NCBI GenBank assembly: GCA_016776605.1
Contig: JADHTB010000006.1
Span: 148,872 to 212,871, forward strand
Direction: 5' to 3'
Length of the DNA: 64,000 bases
Origin: Alphaproteobacteria bacterium
GTDB lineage: Bacteria > Pseudomonadota > Alphaproteobacteria > GCA-2731375
This document shows, piece after piece, positions 51,854 to 60,125 of the stretch. The notes beneath the pieces are model-generated. The model worked only from the letters and a program-made list of their open reading frames with translations. It made no database searches and was not told the DNA's origin. Numbering within the stretch: the first letter of the stretch is position 1; the number at the start of each line of letters is the position of its first letter. Both the position numbers and the translations under genes were made by a program.

Positions 51854-53251
51854 ATGACGCTTCTCAATATAACGTTGAGGCATTTCTTCGGTTTCCTGGA
51901 TTGGTTCATCCCGGAGGAATTGAGGGAAAGCGAGGAAGAGCATCGCCGGCTGCGTGCGTTCGTGATCAGCCATGTCTGCGGCCCGCCCTTTGGCGCGGTC
52001 ATCGCGTTGTCCTTGATTGTACAATACCCCAGCATGGCGGCGTGGACCTTGCTGGTCGGTGATCTTCTATTTTTTATATTTCCTTTCCTGCTGCGCTGGA
52101 CAAAGGCCAAACGCGAAGTCGGTTTGGGTTCGTTGCTGCATTTCATGGTCCTGATTTTTTTCGTTTCCTACCACTATGGTGGGATTTCGTCGCCGGCCCT
52201 GCCGTGGACGTTGACGGTGCCGATCGTCGCCATGTTCTTCGTCGATGGAATCTACCGTCTAATCGCTCTGTTGTCCTTTGCCTTCGGCTTTGTAATCATG
52301 GGCGGTCTCTATGTCTCCGGCCATGAATTCCCCGGCAGTTTCGGCACCGGCGATACAGGCGCGATCACATTGATCTTGTTGATCTGCGCCGCCGGATACG
52401 TCACCGCCATGGCGCTGACCTACATCGGACTTTACGAATTCTCCATCGCGCGGCTCAGTTTGGCAAAGGAAGCGGCGGAGACTGCCAACAACGCCAAGTC
52501 CGAGTTCCTCGCCAATATGAGTCACGAACTGCGGACGCCATTGAATGCGATCATTGGCTTCTCGCAAATGATCAACATCCAGGCGATGGGACCAGTCGGA
52601 AATCCGGTCTATGTCGAGTATGGCGGCGACATCGAAAAAAGCGGGATGCATCTGCTGGAAATCATCACTGACATCCTCGACATTGCGAAGATTGAAGCGG
52701 GCAAGCTCGATCTCGAAGCCGAGGACATCAACTATGCGGATTTGACGAATGAAGCTGCCGCCATGCTCCGTAAGGACATGGAAGACAAGCGCATTTCCTT
52801 CTCCAACGCATTACCGGACGAAGAGTTGGCGATCCGGGGCGATCACCAGCTGCTGCGGCAGGTGCTGGTCAATCTGATTTCCAATGCGGTGAAATTCACA
52901 TTGGAAGAAGGTGCCATTGCGATCACTGTGGACGCGCCTGATGACGCATCTATCGAGATCGCGGTGACCGACAATGGCATTGGTATCGCCAAAGAAGATA
53001 TTTCCCGGGTCATGAAGCCATTCGAACAGGTCGAAACTTCGCTGGCGCGACTTCACGGCGGCGTCGGCCTGGGACTGCCTCTGACCAAGAAAATGATTGA
53101 AGCGCACGGCGGCAGGTTGACGCTAACCAGCGCGGTTGGAGTGGGCACCACGGCGACGGTTTGGCTGCCGAGGGAGCCGGCGGGACGAGAATTGGCCGTG
53201 GCGGCTGCGCCGTGGCGGATGCAGCACACCGCCGAACAATCTGTAGCGTAG
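51854..53251 (+). CDS. Six-TM sensor histidine kinase (candidate CqsS/LqsS-like receptor)
   Basis: A 465-residue kinase from ATG 51854 (GAGGG 11 bases upstream; a GTG at 51836 is possible). Residues ~35-195 form six predicted membrane helices with only short loops (e.g. [59 protein letters not shown]), so sensing is in the membrane. His224 in [16 protein letters not shown] is the phospho-acceptor; the HATPase_c domain has [14 protein letters not shown] and [12 protein letters not shown]. No receiver domain is attached, so the output regulator lies elsewhere. Six-TM sensors are the architecture of CqsS/LqsS, and the divergent synthase supports that role. Confidence 0.88.
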   Translation: MTLLNITLRHFFGFLDWFIPEELRESEEEHRRLRAFVISHVCGPPFGAVIALSLIVQYPSMAAWTLLVGDLLFFIFPFLLRWTKAKREVGLGSLLHFMVLIFFVSYHYGGISSPALPWTLTVPIVAMFFVDGIYRLIALLSFAFGFVIMGGLYVSGHEFPGSFGTGDTGAITLILLICAAGYVTAMALTYIGLYEFSIARLSLAKEAAETANNAKSEFLANMSHELRTPLNAIIGFSQMINIQAMGPVGNPVYVEYGGDIEKSGMHLLEIITDILDIAKIEAGKLDLEAEDINYADLTNEAAAMLRKDMEDKRISFSNALPDEELAIRGDHQLLRQVLVNLISNAVKFTLEEGAIAITVDAPDDASIEIAVTDNGIGIAKEDISRVMKPFEQVETSLARLHGGVGLGLPLTKKMIEAHGGRLTLTSAVGVGTTATVWLPREPAGRELAVAAAPWRMQHTAEQSVA

Positions 53252-53263
53252 GTAAATAGCATC

Positions 53264-53572
53264 ATGAAATTATTACTTGCCCAACAGCCGATCCAACAGC
53301 CGCGCCAACGTTTCGCGCCCGAAAATGAAGTTCTGCGCCTGGCCGCGGAATTGTCGGAAGGCAATGGACATTGGCCCGCTATTGATATGCGCGGCGCGCG
53401 GCTTTGCCATTGGAATGGACGGAAGATATCCATCGATAGGTCGGATCTTGCCGATCTGATCGATCGCGGTCTGCTTGACCATGACGGCCGCTGGACCGGA
53501 TTTGGCCGCCGCGAACTGGCCCGGCGCGCCGGTATCGAAGCGCCGGCCGCTCTGCTGAAACGGCTCCCTTAG
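53264..53572 (+). CDS. Hypothetical small protein downstream of the six-TM kinase
   Basis: A 102-residue protein, ATG 53264, beginning 12 bases after the kinase stop, so probably co-transcribed. No signal peptide or membrane segment. It contains LRLAAELSEGNGHWPAIDMR, HWNGRKISIDRSDLADLID and RRELARRAGI, which could be a small winged-helix-like fold, but I do not recognise a family and there is no receiver motif. The ribosome site is weak. It ends at TAG 53570-53572, immediately before a palindrome. Confidence 0.55.
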   Translation: MKLLLAQQPIQQPRQRFAPENEVLRLAAELSEGNGHWPAIDMRGARLCHWNGRKISIDRSDLADLIDRGLLDHDGRWTGFGRRELARRAGIEAPAALLKRLP

Positions 53573-53574
53573 AC

Positions 53575-53597
53575 CATTTTCGATATTCATCGAAATG
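53575..53597. repeat. Palindrome after the stop codon of the 102-residue protein
   Basis: CATTTTCGAT and ATCGAAATG pair around ATTC with one bulged T. It matches the layout of 47715-47740: a TAG stop, two bases, then a TTTCGAT..ATCGAAA hairpin. There is no T-run. It may help end or stabilise the transcript. Confidence 0.6.
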
Positions 53598-53622
53598 CCG
53601 AGCCGCCCGCTCCCCGGCAATT

Positions 53623-54423
53623 TTATTCCAAGGGCGGCAGCTCTTCCGGCGAGGCGGCGCGCATGGCCGCTTTGCTGCGCAGGTTGAAACGCGGGCTATC
53701 GTCGAGATAGCTGTGCGGATTGATCACCACGTTGCCGTTGACCATGTTGACGGCGGCAAAGGTGGGCGGCTCGTGACAGCCCTGCATGATGGAGCTGCCA
53801 AAGGTGTAGACGAATTGATGCAGGGTGGAATGCTGGCTGGATATGGGGATGCCCCGCCAACTGCCGTGCAGGGGGCGATGCACATGGCCAAAGAACAAAT
53901 GTTTGATCCGGCCGCCGCCAATCATCTCGGCCAGGGCTTCCCCGCCTTCCAGACGCAAGGGCGGGTGATGGATGAATAGAAAGGCGTCCTGTCCACTCAG
54001 GGCCTCCAATTCTCCAGCCAACCAGTTCAGGCGCTGTTCACAAAGCAGGCCGCCCACCTCGCCCTCGTTCAGGGTGTCCATGACGATGAAGCGCTTGTCT
54101 TCCACTGTGAAGGCATATTGTACGAAGCCGTTTTCATCTACTGGCACTTCGGCAAAAACCTGCCGAAAGGCGTCTCGACCGTCGTGGTTGCCCAGCAACA
54201 GATAATGCGGCGCCTGTAAATCTTTCAGAGTGGCGCGCAAGGCCTCGTACTCCGCCACCGTGCCCCGGTTGACCAAATCGCCGGTCATCATGACAAAGGC
54301 CACATCGGCGAAATCCTGATTGATGCAGGCGATGGCCGCTTCCAACCGGCTGCGTGGCGACAGTCCGTACAACGGCTGATCGTTGGCCGTGATGTGCATA
54401 TCAGTCAGATGAATAAAGCGCAT
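53623..54423 (-). CDS. Calcineurin-type phosphodiesterase (CpdA-like, candidate 3',5'-cAMP phosphodiesterase)
   Basis: A 266-residue metallophosphoesterase with the full two-metal motif set: DMHIT near residue 7, MTGDLVNRG, LLGNHDGRDAF, FIHHPPLR and FFGHVHRPLHG. The layout fits class III cAMP phosphodiesterases (CpdA), cytoplasmic enzymes that hydrolyse cAMP. Two class III cyclases are in the window (7736-10972 and 30803-31894), which makes a cAMP role plausible but unproven; related family members act on other nucleotides or phosphodiesters. It is convergent with the CqsA/kinase region and precedes a histidine-phosphatase gene on the same strand. Confidence 0.85.
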   Translation of the reverse strand: MRFIHLTDMHITANDQPLYGLSPRSRLEAAIACINQDFADVAFVMMTGDLVNRGTVAEYEALRATLKDLQAPHYLLLGNHDGRDAFRQVFAEVPVDENGFVQYAFTVEDKRFIVMDTLNEGEVGGLLCEQRLNWLAGELEALSGQDAFLFIHHPPLRLEGGEALAEMIGGGRIKHLFFGHVHRPLHGSWRGIPISSQHSTLHQFVYTFGSSIMQGCHEPPTFAAVNMVNGNVVINPHSYLDDSPRFNLRSKAAMRAASPEELPPLE

Positions 54424-54478
54424 GCCGCTGGAACCCGTCCCGTTGTCTTATCGATCCCCAAGGATATAACCAACCCTG

Positions 54479-55207
54479 TTACCCAGCACCCATATCAGCC
54501 AGGATTTGTCGGCGATAGTCAAAAACCTGCTCCATGCTGGTCAGGTGATTGCCCAGTTTGCTGTGGTTGGTGGGTGTCAGGTTGGTCAGCTTGACCAGCC
54601 GGCGCGAAATCTGGCCATCCGCCACGTCGGCGTCGATGACGTTCAGGCAGCCGGGGTCCTGCTCGAACGCACGGGCTGATGCCAGGCCGCCATAGCTGGC
54701 CCAGGACAGCAACATACGGTTGGTGCCGTCATGGGCGACCAGCAACAGGTTGCGCCATCCAGGCTCCAGCAACAAAGCCTCGAAGGCGGCAGTCACCCGG
54801 TCATAAAATTCCTGAAACAGATCGCCGCCGGCAAACCGCGCCCCCGGTTGGCTGGCCGTTTCCATGCCATAGATGAAATCCTCCTTGACCTCGTCCAAGG
54901 TCTTGCCGGTGGCGCGGCCGGAATGGATTTCCTTTAAGGCCGGAATTTCCTCCAACTCGATTTTCCGGTCCGCCAGAACGCTCCGGGCCGTCTGCATGGT
55001 GCGGGGTAGACCGGTGCTCAAGGCGCGGTCGAACGGTACATCGGCCAGCAATTCCCCGGTACAGGCGGCTTGCGTCCGGCCCCGGTCCGTCAGGTCGACG
55101 AATTTCGGGTGCACGGGCTGGCCATCGGCGCCGAAATAGCGGACCTCGCCATGGCGCATTAAATAGACCCGGCGACGGCTGGACGTGCCCTCAAGAGCAT
55201 CACTCAT
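54479..55207 (-). CDS. Histidine phosphatase superfamily (phosphoglycerate-mutase-like) protein
   Basis: A 242-residue protein with the catalytic LMRHGEVRYFG near residue 17, STGLPRTMQTA, the acid-supplying LKEIHSGRATG, and VAHDGTNRMLL carrying the second His. It is predicted to be a phosphomonoesterase or mutase; the substrate is unknown. It lies 12 bases downstream of kdgK on the same strand, so it may belong to a sugar-acid operon. Confidence 0.85.
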   Translation of the reverse strand: MSDALEGTSSRRRVYLMRHGEVRYFGADGQPVHPKFVDLTDRGRTQAACTGELLADVPFDRALSTGLPRTMQTARSVLADRKIELEEIPALKEIHSGRATGKTLDEVKEDFIYGMETASQPGARFAGGDLFQEFYDRVTAAFEALLLEPGWRNLLLVAHDGTNRMLLSWASYGGLASARAFEQDPGCLNVIDADVADGQISRRLVKLTNLTPTNHSKLGNHLTSMEQVFDYRRQILADMGAG

Positions 55208-55219
55208 GACAATGGTCTC

Positions 55220-56179
55220 CTACGTTTCGATAGGCGGCGGCATGGCATCGATAGGGATCACGGCGCCGGGAAATTGGATTACCCGGGCCGCCAGATGATG
55301 CCCGGCCCGGGCCGCCGCCGCCGGGCTTTCGCCCAACAGGCGGTGATAAAGATAGCCGGCGTTAAAACTGTCACCAGCGGCAGTGGTGTCCAGGGGTGTG
55401 ATGTCCGGCTGTGCCGGCATGACCTCAACCTCGTGACCCTGGCGCAGCAAACATCCGCCGGCGCCGTTTTTCAGGCAAATTTCCCCGACGCCCAGATCGG
55501 CGATGCGCTGCACCGCCCTGGCGGGATCCAGCTTTCCGTGCAGGGCGCATTCATCGTCCAGGCCGGGCAGTGCGATATGGCTGCGCCGATACATCTGGTC
55601 CATGGCTTGGCGGGCCGTAGCGGCGTCGGGCCAGCCTCGTGGGCGGTAGTTGCAGTCAAAGGCGATCCGGGCGCCGGCTGCCCGGGCCCGGTCCAGGGCG
55701 TCCAGCAATTTGACGCGGTCCCCAGCCGTCAGGATGGACAGGGTAATCCCTGAAAGATAGATCAGATCATATCGGCACAGCGATGCGGCCAGGGCAGCGC
55801 CCTGTTCCCCCTGCAGCATCTCGCGGGCGGCGGCGGCCTCGCGCCAATAGTGGAAACCGCGTTCCCCCTGGCGGTCCGTGCGGATCGTATACAGGCCCGG
55901 CAGACGGCCTGGCAGCCGTGTCACCTTGTCCGTGCCGATCCCTTCCCGTTGCCAGAACGCCATCATTTCGTCGGAATAAGGGTCATCGCCCAGGGCGGTC
56001 AGGTAATCGACGGTGAAGCCACTGCCGCCCCCAACACCTCCGCGGTCACACAGCCGGGCCAAGTAGACCGCCGTGTTCAAAGTATCGCCACCGTATGCCA
56101 GCGACATACCGCCGTCGGCGCGGGCGCTCAACTCGATCATACATTCGCCGATCGCGGCGATTTTCATCTCGTTCGTCAT
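55220..56179 (-). CDS. kdgK: 2-dehydro-3-deoxygluconokinase (PfkB family)
   Basis: A 319-residue sugar kinase from ATG 56179. GECMIELS and the substrate segment LAYGGDTLNTAVYLARL begin the PfkB fold; YWREAAAAREML is typical of KDG kinases; the C-terminal signature DTTAAGDSFNAGYL holds the catalytic base Asp. It phosphorylates 2-keto-3-deoxygluconate to KDPG, the substrate of the divergent eda gene 29 bases away. The histidine-phosphatase gene follows. Confidence 0.9.
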   Translation of the reverse strand: MTNEMKIAAIGECMIELSARADGGMSLAYGGDTLNTAVYLARLCDRGGVGGGSGFTVDYLTALGDDPYSDEMMAFWQREGIGTDKVTRLPGRLPGLYTIRTDRQGERGFHYWREAAAAREMLQGEQGAALAASLCRYDLIYLSGITLSILTAGDRVKLLDALDRARAAGARIAFDCNYRPRGWPDAATARQAMDQMYRRSHIALPGLDDECALHGKLDPARAVQRIADLGVGEICLKNGAGGCLLRQGHEVEVMPAQPDITPLDTTAAGDSFNAGYLYHRLLGESPAAAARAGHHLAARVIQFPGAVIPIDAMPPPIET

Positions 56180-56208
56180 GCGGGCGGGACTATAGTGTCT
56201 GACCAGGC

Positions 56209-56871
56209 ATGAGACAATCGAGGGGGCAGGCGCGCGCCGTGACTGAATTGACAATTGAACAGGTGATGAACCTGGGCCCGGTTATTCCGGTGCTGACCAT
56301 TGAACGTCTGGAGCACGCGGTGCCCCTGGCGCAGGCTTTGGTCCGGGGTGGGTTGCGGGCCCTGGAAATCACCTTGCGGACCGATGCCGCCCTGGCGGCC
56401 ATTAGCGCCATTGCCACGATGGTGCCCGATGCGGTGCCCGGCGTCGGTACCGTCACGACGCTGGAGGATTTGACCAAAGCCCGGACGGCGGGGGCTCGCT
56501 TTGCCGTTTCGCCTGGTTTTGCGGCCGACCTGGCCGAGGCCGCGGGCGAGATGCCTTTCCTGCCCGGCGTGGCCACGGCCAGCGAGGCGATGGCGGCCCA
56601 GCGCGCCGGTTTGCGGCACCTGAAATTCTTTCCCGCCGAGGTCATGGGCGGGCGGGCCACCTTGCAAGCCTTTGCCGGACCCTTTGCCAGCCTTGTCTTC
56701 TGTCCCACGGGCGGCATTGGCCGGGACAACGCCGTCGACTATCTTGGCCTGAAAAATGTTCGCTGTGTCGGGGGCAGCTGGGTCGCCCCACGGGCCGCCG
56801 TCATGGGGGAACAATGGGATCTCATTTCTGCTTTGGCGGCGGAGGCCGCGGCCCTGGATCGGACCACCTAG
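56209..56871 (+). CDS. eda: KDPG/KHG aldolase (Entner-Doudoroff)
   Basis: A 220-residue class I aldolase that cleaves KDPG to pyruvate and glyceraldehyde-3-phosphate. GLRALEITLRT carries the general-base Glu, GVGTVTTLEDLTKA follows, and the Schiff-base Lys is in HLKFFPAEVMGG; CPTGGIG binds phosphate. The ORF starts at ATG 56209; a GTG at 56239 with GAGGGGG 12 bases upstream is an alternative that removes a poorly conserved leader. It is divergent from kdgK, and together they form a KDG-to-central-metabolism module. Confidence 0.92.
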   Translation: MRQSRGQARAVTELTIEQVMNLGPVIPVLTIERLEHAVPLAQALVRGGLRALEITLRTDAALAAISAIATMVPDAVPGVGTVTTLEDLTKARTAGARFAVSPGFAADLAEAAGEMPFLPGVATASEAMAAQRAGLRHLKFFPAEVMGGRATLQAFAGPFASLVFCPTGGIGRDNAVDYLGLKNVRCVGGSWVAPRAAVMGEQWDLISALAAEAAALDRTT

Positions 56872-56980
56872 AGGAGGCAATTGGGAACTTCCGGCCTTAA
56901 TTGCAAATGAAACATTTAAGGTTCCAAACCGGGGCCGTTCCGGGCACAATGCGTTTTAATAAGTAAATGGGGAGACTCGC

Positions 56981-57826
56981 ATGCAAACGATCCTGGTTCC
57001 CTTTTGTGACGATGATCGGGCGGAGGCTGCGCTAAGAACAGCCCTGTTGATCGCGCAACGCTATGACAGCCATGTGGAAGGGCTGCATGCGTGGCGGACG
57101 CCGCAAATTATCGCCGGGGAGGGGGTGGTTTTTCCATCTGAATCCCTGGCCCGGCTGACCGATGAATCGAAACAATTCGCAGCCTCGGCCCATGAACGGT
57201 TCGATAAAGTGGTGAAGGCGCAAAGCGTGCCCTACCGCGATATCGGCACGACTGGCGATGGTGTCAGTTGCAGCTGGCGCGAGGGCGAGGGGGTGGAAAG
57301 TGAAATCGTTGGCGACTATGGCCGGCTGTTTAACCTGATGGTCATGGGGCGTAGCGAGTTGGGCACGTCCGTGGATTGGAAAGCCACGCTGGAAGCCGCT
57401 CTGTTTGAAAGCGGCCGGCCGATCATTCTGGCCTCATCGGAGGTGCCGGACAGTATAGGCCGGCACGCGGTCATCGCCTGGAACGGCGCGACCGAAACAG
57501 CCCGTACCATCGCCGTCGCCATGCCTTTCTTGCGCAATGCAGACCGGGTTACCGTGTTGACGGTCGAGGGCGGTACCGTGCCCGGCCCGTCGGCGGAAGA
57601 AGTAGCCCGGCATCTGGGCCGTAATGGTATCAATACCACGACCATGCGGGCGGCGCCGGGACGGCGTAGCATTGGCGAGGCCATGGTGGATGAGGCCGCC
57701 AACGCGGGCGGCGATATATTGCTAAAGGGGGCATTCACCAATAGCCGCCTGCGGCAAATGATCTTTGGCGGCGCCACGCGGGATATCATCAACAGCTCGG
57801 TGCTGCCGGTATTGATGGCCCGTTAG
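56981..57826 (+). CDS. Universal stress protein with two tandem UspA domains
   Basis: A 281-residue protein. Residues 1-145 are a first USP domain (MQTILVPFCDDDRAEAALRT; FNLMVMGRSELGTSVDW). Residues 150-281 are a second with the ATP-binding-like end LLKGAFTNSRLRQMIFGGA followed by TRDIINSSVLPVLMAR. It responds to stress in an undefined way. A GGGGAG ribosome site precedes ATG 56981. It is 109 bases after eda on the same strand, in its own small unit. Confidence 0.9.
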   Translation: MQTILVPFCDDDRAEAALRTALLIAQRYDSHVEGLHAWRTPQIIAGEGVVFPSESLARLTDESKQFAASAHERFDKVVKAQSVPYRDIGTTGDGVSCSWREGEGVESEIVGDYGRLFNLMVMGRSELGTSVDWKATLEAALFESGRPIILASSEVPDSIGRHAVIAWNGATETARTIAVAMPFLRNADRVTVLTVEGGTVPGPSAEEVARHLGRNGINTTTMRAAPGRRSIGEAMVDEAANAGGDILLKGAFTNSRLRQMIFGGATRDIINSSVLPVLMAR

Positions 57827-57871
57827 GTCCGCTGCCAACCAATTAGAGCCGGCCAATTAGAGGAATTGCGA

Positions 57872-58810
57872 ATGGCTGACGACCCCATGGTCCGGCCCCG
57901 TTACACGGGCCTGGCCAGCTTTATGCGGGCGCCCTATCGAGAGAGCTGGGACGGGGTTGATATTGGTCTGATCGGTGTACCCTACGATGGCGGCGTGACA
58001 AATCGGCCCGGTGCCCGCCATGGCCCGCGTGAAATTCGCAATCAATCCAGCCTGATCCGCCGGATCAATCAGGCAACCAAAATTTGTCCCTATGATTTAT
58101 GCGAGATTGCCGATCTGGGCGATGCCTGGGTCGAAAAGCCGTTCGATCTGGAAAGCGCCCTGGCTGAAATTTCGGCATTTTTTAGCCGGGTCCACGACAT
58201 GGGTATTACGCCCCTTTCGGCGGGTGGCGATCATTCCGTAACCCTGCCCATCTTGCGCGCCATTGCCGCCAAACCGGCCCAGCCCCTTGGCTTGATCCAT
58301 TTCGATGCCCATTGCGATACCGGCGACGATTATCTCGGCTCTAAATTTCACCATGGCGCACCGTTTCGCCGGGCCGTTGAAGAAGGTCTGCTGGATCCCA
58401 AACGCTGTATTCAGATCGGCATTCGCGGCTCGTTGAACGATCTCGATCTTTGGTCGTTCAGCCACGACAGCGGCATGCGGGTGATCTATATCGAAGAGTT
58501 TTACGAACTTGGCGTGCAGGGGGTAATCGACGAGGCGCATCGGGTCGTCGGCGCCGGCCCAGCCTATGTCAGTTTCGATGTGGACGGCCTGGACCCGGTT
58601 TATGCGCCAGGCACCGGGACGCCCGAGGTGGGCGGTTTTTCAACCCTTGAGGCGCAATTGATGCTGCGCGGCCTGCGCGGCCTGAACCTGGTTGGCGGCG
58701 ATGTGGTCGAAGTCTCGCCACCCTTTGACCCCAGCGGTAACACCGCCTTGGTCGGTGCCACCATGATGTTCGAAATCCTCTGCCTGCTGGCCGAATCCCG
58801 TTCTGCTTAG
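57872..58810 (+). CDS. Agmatinase / arginase-family ureohydrolase
   Basis: A 312-residue enzyme from ATG 57872 (AGAGGAA six bases upstream; TTG 57866 is less likely). The two-manganese centre is seen in SAGGDHSVTLP, HFDAHCDTGDD and SFDVDGLDPVYAPGTGTPE. It hydrolyses a guanidino group to an amine and urea. The length and the DAHCDTG motif suit agmatinase, guanidinobutyrase or guanidine-hydrolase-like enzymes; the substrate is undetermined. It overlaps the convergent cupin gene by 4 bases. Confidence 0.88.
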   Translation: MADDPMVRPRYTGLASFMRAPYRESWDGVDIGLIGVPYDGGVTNRPGARHGPREIRNQSSLIRRINQATKICPYDLCEIADLGDAWVEKPFDLESALAEISAFFSRVHDMGITPLSAGGDHSVTLPILRAIAAKPAQPLGLIHFDAHCDTGDDYLGSKFHHGAPFRRAVEEGLLDPKRCIQIGIRGSLNDLDLWSFSHDSGMRVIYIEEFYELGVQGVIDEAHRVVGAGPAYVSFDVDGLDPVYAPGTGTPEVGGFSTLEAQLMLRGLRGLNLVGGDVVEVSPPFDPSGNTALVGATMMFEILCLLAESRSA

Positions 58811-59175
58811 ATATCTTCATCCGGATAGCGATCGACCAGGCGGTCGGGTGAGGCGTGTACGCCGTAGGTCTGCAATTGCTCATCGCCCGTTACGCGAAAG
58901 CCGTGTTTGACGTTCGGCGGCAACACCAATGTGACACCGGGGCCAATAGGCGTCATGCCCTCATGACCTTCGATCCAGGCCTCGCCCGTCCCCGCCACCA
59001 CGGTGATGACTTCCATATAGGGATGGGAATGGGTGCCCGTGGAATAACCCGGTTCCGACACCTGCAGGCCGAGGCGGATGGGCGTGGAGCCTTCTTCATC
59101 CCCGACGATAGTTTGATAGGTCGCCCCGCCCGGAAACGGCTGTTTCGGGACTTTATTCACATCAATGATCGGCAT
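58807..59175 (-). CDS. Single-domain cupin protein
   Basis: A 122-residue cupin from ATG 59175 with GGAGG six bases upstream; the longer frame to 59397 is not supported. Motif 1 is THSHPYMEVITVVAGTGEAW with two metal His and a Glu; motif 2 is VLPPNVKHGFRV with the fourth His. It could be an enzyme or a binding protein; the substrate is unknown. It sits 32 bases downstream of a haloalkane dehalogenase gene and probably shares its transcript. Confidence 0.85.
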   Translation of the reverse strand: MPIIDVNKVPKQPFPGGATYQTIVGDEEGSTPIRLGLQVSEPGYSTGTHSHPYMEVITVVAGTGEAWIEGHEGMTPIGPGVTLVLPPNVKHGFRVTGDEQLQTYGVHASPDRLVDRYPDEDI

Positions 59176-59207
59176 CTCATCCTCCCCATGAAGTTCGAAC
59201 AAAAATT

Positions 59208-60092
59208 CTAGCCGCGAATGCCTTTCACGAAGGCCGCGACCGCCTGGCCGATCTCGTCGGGGCTGTCTTCCTGTAAGAAATGGGTGCCCTTGACGGTGAC
59301 TTCGGTCTGGTTCGGCCAGGCCCGGCAGAATTCCCGCTGCGGGCCGGTCAGGATCGAACCGGGATCGGCATTGATGAATAATTTCGGCAGGTCGCATTGC
59401 GATAGCCAGGCGCCGTAGGCATCAACGATCTGGCAAACCTCCGGCGGTTCGCCTTCGATTGGGATCTGCCGGGGCCAGGTCAGTGTGGGGCGGCGATCTT
59501 CGCCCGGTTCCAAATAAGGTTTGCGGTAGTGGCGCATTTCTTCTTCTCCGAGGCCACGGATGACGGCGCCGGGCAGGACCCGTTCAACGAATATGTTCTT
59601 GTCCAGAACCATGTTTTCCCCGCCTTCCGAGCGGAAGCCTTGAAAGGCGCCGCGGGCGTTTTCGGGAAAATCCGCCCAGTTCATGGTTTTGACCACGGCT
59701 TCCATGTAGGCGATGCCCTGAACCTTGTCGCGGTTCTGGTTCGCCCAATCGAAGCCCAGGGCCGAACCCCAGTCATGGATCACGAAGATCACATTATCGG
59801 TGACGCCGATCTGCTGCCACAGGGCATACAGATACTCTCGCTGTTCGACGTAGGTGTAACGCTCTGGCCCTGAATGATCGAGTTTCTCTGAATCTCCCAT
59901 GCCGATCAGGTCGCAGGCAATCAAACGGCCCAGGCCCGCGCAATGGGGCATGATGTTACGCCACAAATAGGACGAGGTCGGGTTGCCGTGCTGAAAGATG
60001 ATCGGGTCGCCTTCGCCCTCGTCCACATAGGCCATGCGCTTGCCGTTGACAGTGGCGAATTTTCGTTCGTATCGGGGGTCGGTGGAGATCAT
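59208..60092 (-). CDS. dhaA: Haloalkane dehalogenase
   Basis: A 294-residue alpha/beta hydrolase that cuts carbon-halogen bonds. Residues match the LinB/DhaA subgroup one-for-one: halide-stabilising Asn37 ([13 protein letters not shown]), nucleophile Asp107 and halide-binding Trp108 in [11 protein letters not shown], acid Glu131 ([11 protein letters not shown]) and catalytic His271 in GTHFLQED. It acts in the cytoplasm and gives an alcohol plus halide. The enzyme could serve degradation of natural marine or soil organohalides. Downstream is a cupin; upstream on the same strand is a PaaG-like crotonase. Confidence 0.93.
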   Translation of the reverse strand: MISTDPRYERKFATVNGKRMAYVDEGEGDPIIFQHGNPTSSYLWRNIMPHCAGLGRLIACDLIGMGDSEKLDHSGPERYTYVEQREYLYALWQQIGVTDNVIFVIHDWGSALGFDWANQNRDKVQGIAYMEAVVKTMNWADFPENARGAFQGFRSEGGENMVLDKNIFVERVLPGAVIRGLGEEEMRHYRKPYLEPGEDRRPTLTWPRQIPIEGEPPEVCQIVDAYGAWLSQCDLPKLFINADPGSILTGPQREFCRAWPNQTEVTVKGTHFLQEDSPDEIGQAVAAFVKGIRG

Positions 60093-60125
60093 TGGCTGTT
60101 TCCCATTGTGCGCGTGGCGGTGCAG

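Noticed and set aside
56180..56254. Longer N-terminus for KdgK
   Set aside because: It would overlap the divergent eda start and precedes the conserved PfkB start; the ATG at 56179 is sufficient.
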